Shown: piece by piece, positions 43,783-51,651 of the stretch
Layout: every line of letters begins with the position of its first letter
Position numbering within the stretch: the first letter of the stretch is position 1
NCBI GenBank assembly: GCA_003278465.1
Contig: QCFC01000001.1
Location: forward strand, 51,886-115,885
DNA length: 64,000 bases
Origin: Prochlorococcus sp. AG-363-B04
GTDB taxonomy: Bacteria; Cyanobacteriota; Cyanobacteriia; PCC-6307; Cyanobiaceae
Direction of reading: 5' to 3'
Translations under genes and position numbers: made by a program
The notes under the pieces: model-generated
What the model was told of the DNA's origin: nothing
Seen by the model: only the letters and a program-made list of their open reading frames with translations
Databases searched by the model: none

Positions 43783-43809
43783 CGTATCAATGCCGACTAC
43801 ACAACTTAA
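43783..43809 (+). repeat. attR: third copy of argJ 3' end, right border of the island
   Basis: CGT ATC AAT GCC GAC TAC ACA ACT TAA encodes RINADYTT-stop, the exact ArgJ C-terminus, 17.5 kb from the gene. The first 14 bases equal those in argJ. The right part is probably the original chromosomal argJ end, displaced when the elements entered. Confidence 0.85.
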
Positions 43810-43984
43810 AAGTGTGAGTATCTAAACTCCTTTTTTGAATTACTTTTAAAAAATTATGCTTGCTATTGGTTAATAATTAAACAATATTTCTGAGAAGTTT
43901 TTCGTTGAATGTATCAGATTAACCTAGTTTCAAATCTTTCTTTTTTGCTAAGGGTTTAGTAAACGTATCGTATGTTCAGATTCT

Positions 43985-44140
43985 CTAGGTAATACAAACG
44001 ACTAGAATCCCTATTAATGAGGTTCCAATGGGGAGCAGCCACTGGAGGTAATGGGGAAAAGCGGTGAAAGTCCGCTGCTGTCCCGCAGCTGTGAAATATC
44101 GATATTCATCGATATTTAGTCAGAACGCCCGCCTTATTTC
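43985..44140 (+). promoter_or_regulatory. Cobalamin (B12) riboswitch
   Basis: The stretch from GAGGTTCCAATGGGGAGCAG through AAAGCGGTGAAAGTCCGCTG and CTGTCCCGCAGCTGTGAA to AGTCAGAACGCCCGCC (44118-44133) has the conserved boxes of the AdoCbl riboswitch in order. A short A+T-rich hairpin (ATATCGATATTCATCGATAT) sits before the last box. It ends about 30 bases before the HupE start and should repress it when cobalamin is plentiful. Boundaries are approximate. Confidence 0.93.
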
Positions 44141-44162
44141 ACAATTCGACGAGGATCGATCT

Positions 44163-44795
44163 ATGACGCCTCCCTTCTTGAAATTTAGGGATTTTCTGGG
44201 AGCTTTAGCTCTTGTATTGTTTGTAATCATTTGTTCAACTGATCCAGTATTAGCTCATCATCCTTTTGGAATGGGCGGGAGTTCTGAACTATCAGGCTGG
44301 CAAGCATTGCTTAGTGGTATTGGCCATCCATTGCTTGGACCTGACCATTTACTTTTTATGCTAGGAATTGCCCTTGTGTGCCTTAACAAAACCAAGAAAT
44401 GGGTTTTTCCTTTATTGGCTTTTGGTTTGGCTGGAAGTGCATTAGTTCAGTTGCAGCCGTTACCTGAAGCACTAGATCTTTGGGCAGAGGCACTTGTTTC
44501 TTTATCTTTAGCAATAGAAGGCCTAATTATTCTAAATTTTCTGAGCTCAAAATGGCTCTTCCCAATGTTTGCCTTTCATGGCTATTTACTTGGAAATACG
44601 ATTGTTGGTGCTGAACCTACACCTCTTGTAGGTTATTTTTTAGGCCTTCTTCTTGCACAAGGATCCTTACTGTTACTCTTAACATCTGCCTCTAAAATAG
44701 TGACTCGTAATTTTGGCGTTAATGTTCGAAATTTGTTTGCTGGTATCTGGATAGGTTTAGGATTTGCTTTCTCTTGGGTTGCTGTTGTCCCATAG
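44163..44795 (+). CDS. HupE/UreJ-family permease, probable cobalt transporter
   Basis: The 210-residue protein has an N-terminal signal or membrane segment (ALALVLFVIICSTDPVLA), then a histidine-rich mature start (HHPFGMGG) and the HupE motif GIGHPLLGPDHLLFMLGIAL, followed by about five more membrane segments. HupE/UreJ proteins carry Ni or Co. Control by a B12 riboswitch makes cobalt for B12 synthesis the likely substrate. I use the ATG at 44163, because the in-frame start at 44064 lies within the riboswitch. It would have followed argJ directly before the elements inserted. Confidence 0.9.
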   Translation: MTPPFLKFRDFLGALALVLFVIICSTDPVLAHHPFGMGGSSELSGWQALLSGIGHPLLGPDHLLFMLGIALVCLNKTKKWVFPLLAFGLAGSALVQLQPLPEALDLWAEALVSLSLAIEGLIILNFLSSKWLFPMFAFHGYLLGNTIVGAEPTPLVGYFLGLLLAQGSLLLLLTSASKIVTRNFGVNVRNLFAGIWIGLGFAFSWVAVVP

Positions 44796-45118
44796 TTTCC
44801 AATAATAGATAGATATATAAACTGGTTATCTATTATTAGAATCTTGATCCCTTAAAAGGCCTTGATTTTATCAAATAAGAAAAGAATCTTTTCATGTATT
44901 CTTTGCATTATTCTAGCCAATAAAATTAAACCCAAGAAATCCTTTTCAAGTTTTGTTTAGGGTGTAGTTTTCTCCTAAAAGAATGTTTTGAATTCTTTAA
45001 AAAGAAATTAGCTTCTTATTTTAGCCTTCTATATACTTAGTAAATTATAAAGAGAACTAGTTAATCCTATGATAGAATTTTAGTCAATAGAGATTTGATT
45101 ATTGAATGTTTTTGTATT
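44796..45118. other. Intergenic region with hairpin after the HupE gene
   Basis: A perfect 11-bp inverted repeat (AATAATAGATA 44801-44811 with TATCTATTATT 44827-44837) just after the stop codon is probably the terminator of the HupE gene. The rest of the 323 bases is A+T-rich. I see no tRNA or gene; a promoter for the oxygenase should lie toward the right end. Confidence 0.5.
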
Positions 45119-45721
45119 ATGGATAGCTTTATTTATAAAGTTGAGAAAGCCTTGTCTAAAGATAGTTGTTTTAAGTTGATAGATTTTATGAATAACGAGC
45201 ACATTAAAGAAAAAATAGAATTGGGACCTGTCAATCCCCGAACAGACTTGACAGGCGAATTTGATTATCAGTTATTGACTCTTAATGCTCATAAATCAAG
45301 TTTCTCAGATATTTTAGTCAAATCTATTAAATTGTATTCAAAGCAGTACCCATTTCTTGCATCTAGACCATTTACTATCTCTCCTGCATGTAATTTGCAG
45401 AAATATAAACCCGGTCAGGCTTATTCAGGTGAACATTGTGAAAATGATGGAAATTCAGGCCCAATATTGTTAAGGAATTTAGCTTGGATGTTTTATTTAA
45501 ATGATATTAAGATAAATGGAGGAACCTGTTTCCCCAATCAGAAATTAACTTTAATTCCTAGAGCAGGAGATTTGTATATTTGGCCTGCATATTGGACACA
45601 TTCTCATTATGGTATCGCTGCTAACTATGAGGAAAAATATATTCTTACGGGATGGTGTCGATACCTAACCAAGTCGGAATCTAGAAAATTAGCCAATAAA
45701 ATAAGTAAATATAAGAAGTAA
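45119..45721 (+). CDS. 2-oxoglutarate/Fe(II)-dependent oxygenase family protein
   Basis: The 200-residue protein has the prolyl-hydroxylase-like double-stranded helix pattern. The iron triad is probably His and Glu in SGEHCENDG and His in WTHSHYG; an Arg or Lys near KYILTGWCRYL would bind 2-oxoglutarate. NLAWMFYLNDIKINGGTCFP and IPRAGDLYIWPAYWTHSHYG are typical. An upstream non-ATG start at 45095 adds eight unlikely residues. The substrate is unknown. No neighbour hints at a pathway. Confidence 0.8.
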   Translation: MDSFIYKVEKALSKDSCFKLIDFMNNEHIKEKIELGPVNPRTDLTGEFDYQLLTLNAHKSSFSDILVKSIKLYSKQYPFLASRPFTISPACNLQKYKPGQAYSGEHCENDGNSGPILLRNLAWMFYLNDIKINGGTCFPNQKLTLIPRAGDLYIWPAYWTHSHYGIAANYEEKYILTGWCRYLTKSESRKLANKISKYKK

Positions 45722-45856
45722 TAGCAAATCATGATAACTTTTTCGCCTTTTTTAACCTAAACATTAATTATGCAAGAGTTTAAGTTTACTTAACTGTATA
45801 TGATATATTAATTACGATAAGAAGTTTTGAGAAATGTATATTTCCTCCTGATATTT

Positions 45857-46039
45857 TCATCTGCCTGTTAACAATCTTCTTCGCTCTTTTGTACTTTTGC
45901 TCTCTAATGCATGCTGAAGCTCTAGCTGCCTGAAGAGAAGATGTTTTTCATTATTGATTAGCTTAACTCCTAGCCATGCAAGCCCAGAACCCAGAATTAC
46001 AGGAACAGCTTTTAAAAAGAATGTATTTTTGTTGTTCAT
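45857..46039 (-). CDS. Small membrane protein, 60 aa
   Basis: The product has one membrane segment (FLKAVPVILGSGLAWLGVKL) and a charged C-terminal helix (LELQHALESKSTKERRRLL). It is third in a minus-strand run of small proteins (46425, 46282, 46039), which supports it over the opposite-strand frame covering the same DNA. Function unknown. Confidence 0.55.
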   Translation of the reverse strand: MNNKNTFFLKAVPVILGSGLAWLGVKLINNEKHLLFRQLELQHALESKSTKERRRLLTGR

Positions 46040-46132
46040 GGATTGAAGTTACCTGTTTCTGTTTTATCGCAGCTCCTTTACGAACAAGAGAAGTCTTTGC
46101 AATTTATGAGATTTTTCGTACTTTGCAACTTA

Positions 46133-46282
46133 TTAACGCCAGCGTATCCTCTCAGGTGTTTTTAGTTGTATTTGTTTTAGTAGGAATAAAAGTCCAAGGA
46201 TTGCAAGGGGTCCTGATATTGAAACAACTATTAGAAATATCTTGATTTCAGGTCCTAGCACTAATAAATGATATGAGTACAT
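46133..46282 (-). CDS. Small membrane protein, 49 aa
   Basis: The ATG at 46282 overlaps the TGA of the upstream 47-aa gene (TGATG), a translational-coupling arrangement. The protein has one strong membrane segment (IKIFLIVVSISGPLAILGLL) and a short basic C-terminus (KTPERIRWR). No family is recognised. The overlap and clean membrane topology make it likely to be real. Confidence 0.55.
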   Translation of the reverse strand: MYSYHLLVLGPEIKIFLIVVSISGPLAILGLLFLLKQIQLKTPERIRWR

Positions 46283-46425
46283 CAGGTTTTAGGTTCGTTG
46301 TTCTCTATTTTGACTTTGCTTTTCTGGGGCTCTTCTCCTTCTATGAGGCCAGCAAACATCATTAGACCTCTTCCTAGGACGGGAACCCAGAATTTTTCAT
46401 ACATTTCTTTGAGTGGATTTGTCAT
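46282..46425 (-). CDS. Small protein, 47 aa
   Basis: The ATG at 46425 opens a 47-residue frame, MTNPLKEMYEKFWVPVLGRG then LMMFAGLIEGEEPQ, ending in a charged tail. The GRGLMMFAG segment faintly recalls high-light-inducible proteins, but the Glu of their ExxNGR motif is missing, so I do not assign it. The TGATG overlap with the next gene supports translation. Confidence 0.5.
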   Translation of the reverse strand: MTNPLKEMYEKFWVPVLGRGLMMFAGLIEGEEPQKSKVKIENNEPKT

Positions 46426-46541
46426 TGGAATAACGGTTTACAAATCAAGCAGATAGATTCATTGTATTATTAATGGAGGAATTTGCAATGAATTTAAAGT
46501 TAGTCAAAGGTCTTTAGATATCGTTTCGAATTGCAATATTT

Positions 46542-47063
46542 TCAGAAGTATTTTCTAGATAGTTTTCTTGTGAGCCAATAAATAAGAATGATTGATCCCC
46601 AAACTGGCAGCAGGTAAATTGCAGTAATAAGACCCATTATTAGTAGCCATAATATGAATAGGCTGATTCCAGTAAGGATTAAGTAGGTAAGGATTGTGAT
46701 TAGTTTTTTCTTCCAGAGAGTACCTGAATAATAATCTAATTCTCTTTGTAGGATTCGGCGCTGTCTTTGAAGATCAATTAATTGTTTTATATGGAATTTG
46801 GCTGAGTTATTTGCTGCATTTCGATATAATGTACTCTGTAAAGAGTATAGCAATCCATTTTGCTTTGATAAAGTTGATCTAATACTGACTAATTGTGCAT
46901 TCCATAGATCACGAATTGTTATTTTAAGTTGCTCTTCAATAATAAATAATTGTTTTTTAATTTTGTCTTTTCTGTGATTGGAAAATTGTGAATTATTTGC
47001 AATCTGTATTGCCGAATTTTTTTTGAAGACTGTTTTTATTAATGAATTTAATGAGGTAATCAT
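46542..47063 (-). CDS. Hypothetical membrane protein, 173 aa
   Basis: The first ~120 residues are basic and helical, with coiled-coil character (FIIEEQLKITIRDLWNAQL, HIKQLIDLQRQRRILQREL). Two membrane segments follow (LITILTYLILTGISLFILWL and LITAIYLLPVWGSIILIYWL) and a short basic tail. This looks like a membrane-anchored coiled-coil protein. No family is recognised and no operon partner is tight against it. Confidence 0.65.
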   Translation of the reverse strand: MITSLNSLIKTVFKKNSAIQIANNSQFSNHRKDKIKKQLFIIEEQLKITIRDLWNAQLVSIRSTLSKQNGLLYSLQSTLYRNAANNSAKFHIKQLIDLQRQRRILQRELDYYSGTLWKKKLITILTYLILTGISLFILWLLIMGLITAIYLLPVWGSIILIYWLTRKLSRKYF

Positions 47064-47203
47064 AGGTGTTCGTAGCTAGTCTGGTTTTTTAGGTATAGAT
47101 CTCAGAATTCAAAGCTGGTTCTTTGAACCATGATTTTCCCATACGGCACTGCCTATAGAGTTAACCTTTTCCTGCAAGACTTAGATAGGAAAGCTTATTT
47201 CTG

Positions 47204-47743
47204 GTGAAACATTTAAAAGACTCGGTGAAGAGCTCTGTTCAACAACCCCTTTTTTGGCTAGGTCCTTTGACTTTTGGGGCTTTTGTTTCCATGGGGTATG
47301 GAATAACACAGCGTGTTTTGATTCTGCATAGTAATAGACGCTTGCCACCTGTTGAAGCTTTTAATTCAGAACCTTTTCCTGGAAAAAATTTGGATGAATT
47401 AAGACTTTTTTATGGTGGTAGGAAAGCAGATCTTTTAGCTCTTAGGTCTAAGAATACCCGTGATATCGACAATTTAGAATTTCAAGATTTAGATACCTCT
47501 ATAGGAAGTTCTTATCAAAGGTCTATGACTGGAGCGGGAGAAGAGTCCGTTGAGATTGCTGGAGCGGGAGAAGAGTCCGTTGAGATTGCTGGAGCGGGAG
47601 AAGAAGAGACCTATCAACCAGAGAAGCTACCTCAGATGAATTCATTAGGTTTGATTAAGCCTCATTCAAGTTCTCTTCAAGAACTATTTTATTCGTCAGC
47701 AATTTTTTTATTGCCTATTGAATCGCCACAGCCATTGAATTAG
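47204..47743 (+). CDS. Hypothetical protein with internal repeat, 179 aa
   Basis: The start appears to be GTG at 47204 (MKHLKDSVKSSVQQPLFWLG). A membrane segment follows (LTFGAFVSMGYGITQRVLIL), then a soluble part with NLDELRLFYGGRKADLLALR. Residues 110-135 are a 10-residue repeat (AGAGEESVEI) from a 30-bp tandem DNA repeat at 47531-47604, so the length probably varies between strains. It precedes the UbiB-kinase gene pair. Function unknown. Confidence 0.65.
   Translation: MKHLKDSVKSSVQQPLFWLGPLTFGAFVSMGYGITQRVLILHSNRRLPPVEAFNSEPFPGKNLDELRLFYGGRKADLLALRSKNTRDIDNLEFQDLDTSIGSSYQRSMTGAGEESVEIAGAGEESVEIAGAGEEETYQPEKLPQMNSLGLIKPHSSSLQELFYSSAIFLLPIESPQPLN
47531..47604 (+). repeat. 30-bp tandem repeat inside a coding region
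   Basis: Two exact copies (47531-47560 and 47561-47590) begin GGAGCGGGAGAAGAGTCCGT, followed by a partial third copy of 14 bases. The unit is a multiple of three, so the frame is kept. Exact identity suggests recent slippage. Confidence 0.95.
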
Positions 47744-47782
47744 TTACACATTCAATTCAGCTTTTTGTTTAACCTGCTGGTT

Positions 47783-48097
47783 ATGAACTCTCCCGATTCC
47801 TTATTTCAGGCCACGGTCAATACTTTGACTTTGCGATTAACCAAGAGGCTTTCTAAGATGGCTGATAATTTTTCAGCGACAGTAGATGATGCCCCTCAGC
47901 GACTGAGAGAAGAATGGGATTTGTTTCAAAAAGAGGTAATTGATGAAGCTGATCGCTTAGATCGGCAAAATTCCGATCAGGTTGATGAGGTGAGGGTGCA
48001 ATCGCAAGATGAAGTAGTTGATGAGCCTAGGCAGACAATTCTTCAGATAAGAAAAAAGGTTTCTGACCTAAATCAAAAGTTTGAGGCCTGGCTTTGA
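47783..48097 (+). CDS. Hypothetical coiled-coil protein, 104 aa
   Basis: Starting at the ATG at 47783, the 104-residue protein is acidic and helical (LREEWDLFQKEVIDEADRLD, then IRKKVSDLNQKFEAWL). No membrane segment or motif is seen. Its TGA overlaps the TTG start of the kinase gene (TTGA), so the two are coupled and may act together. Confidence 0.68.
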   Translation: MNSPDSLFQATVNTLTLRLTKRLSKMADNFSATVDDAPQRLREEWDLFQKEVIDEADRLDRQNSDQVDEVRVQSQDEVVDEPRQTILQIRKKVSDLNQKFEAWL

Positions 48098-49776
48098 TCG
48101 ATTTAAAGGTGTTTGTCGAACCGTTGTGGAGAAGTTTACGCGTTTTTCGTATTTGGCGAACAGTTTTCATGCTCGTTTTTTTTCTTTGGTGGGATGGAAA
48201 TGAGTGGAGTTATAGAAGGGGTTGCAATGATGAAAAGCGTCTTAGACGGCAAAAAATAAGAGCTCGATGGCTTACACAAGAGCTGCTGCGACTTGGATCT
48301 GCCTTTATAAAACTTGGGCAGTTACTGTCTGCTCGCCCTGATGTGTTACCAGCTGGATGGGTTGTGGAACTGGCATCTTTGCAGGATAAAGTTCCAGCCT
48401 TTAGTTTTATTCAGGCTAAGGAGTTGTTGGAAAGCGACTTAGGGACTGCTTGTAAAGAGATTCTTAATCTGGATCAGCGGCCATTGGGTGCTGCTTCTCT
48501 TGCTCAGGTTCATAGGGCAGATTTGAGAAATGGTCGTGAGGTGGTCTTCAAAATTCAACGTCCTGGGCTGCAGAGAATGTTTCGGCTTGACCTTGAAGTG
48601 ATGCAAGATGTGGCTGCACTTTTGCAAAAACACCCTCGGTGGGGAAGAGGTCGTGATTGGAGAGGAATCGCAAAGGAATGTCGTCGTGTCTTGCTTAGAG
48701 AACTAGATTTCAAATTGGAGGCACAATATGCAGCCAGATTTCGCCAACAGTTTTTGAATGAGCCTAGGATCCAAATTCCATCTGTGATTTGGGAGTTAAG
48801 TACTAGTCGAATTCTTTGTCTCGATTATCTTCCTGGTATTAAAGTTAATGATAGAGAGGCATTAATAGAAGCGGCAATAGATCCTATTGAAATTGCGGAG
48901 ATTGGAGCAGCTAGTTATTTGCAACAGCTAGTAAAATACGGTTTCTTTCATGCTGATCCCCACCCAGGGAACCTTGCTGTCGCTAGAGATGGTGGCTTAA
49001 TTTATTATGATTTTGGGATGATGGGTTTGGTTTCTGAGGGGCTTCGTTCTCGATTAGGTTCTATGGTCCGAGCTGCTGCTGCGAGGGACGCAACAGCTCT
49101 TGTGAATGAATTGCAAATTGCTGGAGTTATAGCCTCTGGAATGGATACAGGTCCTGTACGAAGGTTGGTAAGAGTAATGCTGAAGGAGACTTTGACTCCT
49201 CCTTTTAGTTCAAATGTTCTTGAGAAACTCTCTGGTGATTTGTATGATCTTGTTTATGGCAAACCTTTTCGTGTGCCCGCTGAGTTGATTTTCGTTATGC
49301 GAGCGTTATCAACTTTTGAAGGAGTTGGTAGAAGTCTTGATCCAGGGTTTAATTTGATGGCAATAGCTAAGCCTTATTTGCTTCCGCTTATGTCCTCTAC
49401 CGGTTCTGGTCCTAATGATTTGTTCAATGAATTAGGTCGTCAGGTTGGTGAATTAGGCAGTAGGGCTGTCACCTTGCCCAGACGACTGGATGAAAGTCTT
49501 GAAAGACTTGAACAAGGTGATTTGCAGCTTCAAATTCGGATGGGTGAATCGGATAGACAGTTGCGGCGAATGGTTCATACTCAACAAGTAATCGGTCAAT
49601 CTGTCTTACTTGGATCATTAGTTTTGGCTGCCGCTCTTTTAGGTTCAAGTAGTAGGCCAGTCTGGGCAGCTATTCCTCTTGTAAGTTCATTGCCAGTAGC
49701 GCTTGGTTGGTTAAAGCTACAATTGAAATTAGGACGTGATGCACGATTAGATAAGATCCCTGGCAATAAGAAATAA
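48094..49776 (+). CDS. UbiB/ABC1/AarF-family atypical kinase
   Basis: The 560-residue protein has the family signature KLGQLLSARPDVLPAGWVVE, the Ala-rich nucleotide loop PLGAASLAQVHRADLRNGRE, the catalytic ADPHPGNLAVARDGG and the metal-binding YYDFGMMG. Two membrane segments end the protein. These kinases support quinone or isoprenoid-lipid metabolism in plastids and cyanobacteria. The start is TTG at 48094, coupled to the previous stop; an ATG at 48169 would lose the N-terminal helix. Convergent with eno. Confidence 0.92.
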   Translation: MIDLKVFVEPLWRSLRVFRIWRTVFMLVFFLWWDGNEWSYRRGCNDEKRLRRQKIRARWLTQELLRLGSAFIKLGQLLSARPDVLPAGWVVELASLQDKVPAFSFIQAKELLESDLGTACKEILNLDQRPLGAASLAQVHRADLRNGREVVFKIQRPGLQRMFRLDLEVMQDVAALLQKHPRWGRGRDWRGIAKECRRVLLRELDFKLEAQYAARFRQQFLNEPRIQIPSVIWELSTSRILCLDYLPGIKVNDREALIEAAIDPIEIAEIGAASYLQQLVKYGFFHADPHPGNLAVARDGGLIYYDFGMMGLVSEGLRSRLGSMVRAAAARDATALVNELQIAGVIASGMDTGPVRRLVRVMLKETLTPPFSSNVLEKLSGDLYDLVYGKPFRVPAELIFVMRALSTFEGVGRSLDPGFNLMAIAKPYLLPLMSSTGSGPNDLFNELGRQVGELGSRAVTLPRRLDESLERLEQGDLQLQIRMGESDRQLRRMVHTQQVIGQSVLLGSLVLAAALLGSSSRPVWAAIPLVSSLPVALGWLKLQLKLGRDARLDKIPGNKK

Positions 49777-49802
49777 GAATCCTTATATTTTAGTTTTTTG
49801 AT

Positions 49803-51122
<1,320 letters not shown>

Positions 51123-51244
51123 TTATGGTTGCTCCGTTAACTGGCTTTGTGTTGATTGGCACCACTACTCAATAAGTTTGTGATGTTGGCCGGTTAAGTA
51201 AGCAGAATGAACTTAGCTGTTTCTGTTGTTAGAGACTTTTAAAT

Positions 51245-51646
51245 ATGAGAATGCTCCATACGATGCTGAGGGTTGGGGATCTAGATAGGTCTTTGCTTTT
51301 CTATACGGATGTCATGGGAATGAAGTTGTTACGCCGTAAAGATTATCCTTCAGGGCGTTTCACTTTGGCTTTTGTTGGTTATGGAGAAGAACATGACACA
51401 ACAGTCCTTGAATTAACGCATAATTGGGATAAGAATCATTACCAACTGGGAGAGGGATACGGGCACATTGCTTTGGGTGTTGAAGATATTAAATCGACTT
51501 GTTCAATAATTGCTGCTCGAGGTGGGCGAGTAGTCAGAGAACCCGGACCAATGAAACATGGAACTACAATGATTGCCTTTGTTGAGGACCCTGACGGCTA
51601 CAAGATAGAGCTTATTCAAGCATCTCCTAAGAATTCCTTGACTTGA
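51245..51646 (+). CDS. gloA: Lactoylglutathione lyase (glyoxalase I)
   Basis: GloA converts the methylglyoxal-glutathione adduct to lactoylglutathione. The 133-residue protein starts [20 protein letters not shown] and has [35 protein letters not shown] and [14 protein letters not shown], matching the Ni-type bacterial enzyme with metal ligands His, Glu, His and Glu. The clpB start lies 5 bases after its stop, so they probably share a transcript. Confidence 0.94.
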   Translation: MRMLHTMLRVGDLDRSLLFYTDVMGMKLLRRKDYPSGRFTLAFVGYGEEHDTTVLELTHNWDKNHYQLGEGYGHIALGVEDIKSTCSIIAARGGRVVREPGPMKHGTTMIAFVEDPDGYKIELIQASPKNSLT

Positions 51647-51651
51647 TACGC

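Larger units (their letters stand above)
32283..43791 (+). mobile_element. Integrative element 2 with type I restriction-modification cargo
   Basis: The ~11.5-kb segment runs from the middle argJ-tail copy to the right copy at 43783-43809. It opens, like element 1, with an integrase in the direction of argJ (126 bases from attM's core) and has its own terminal repeats TGCGACTAA at both ends. It holds a zinc-ribbon gene, three small plus-strand genes, a four-gene minus-strand operon headed by a serine recombinase, and the plus-strand operon hsdM-hsdS-hsdR with two small genes. No conjugation or replication gene is seen. Boundaries are uncertain by a few bases within the core. Confidence 0.82.

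Noticed and set aside
26232..43809. tRNA-targeted island (classic tycheposon-type integration)
   Set aside because: I looked for tRNA genes or 3' tRNA fragments at all three junctions and found none; the duplicated sequence is the argJ end.
45976..46245. 89-residue plus-strand frame
   Set aside because: It overlaps two minus-strand small genes that form an overlapping series; its own sequence has no convincing start context.
46282..46425. High-light-inducible (Hli) protein
   Set aside because: The GRGLMMFAG segment is suggestive, but the Glu and Asn of the ExxNGR chlorophyll-binding motif are absent.
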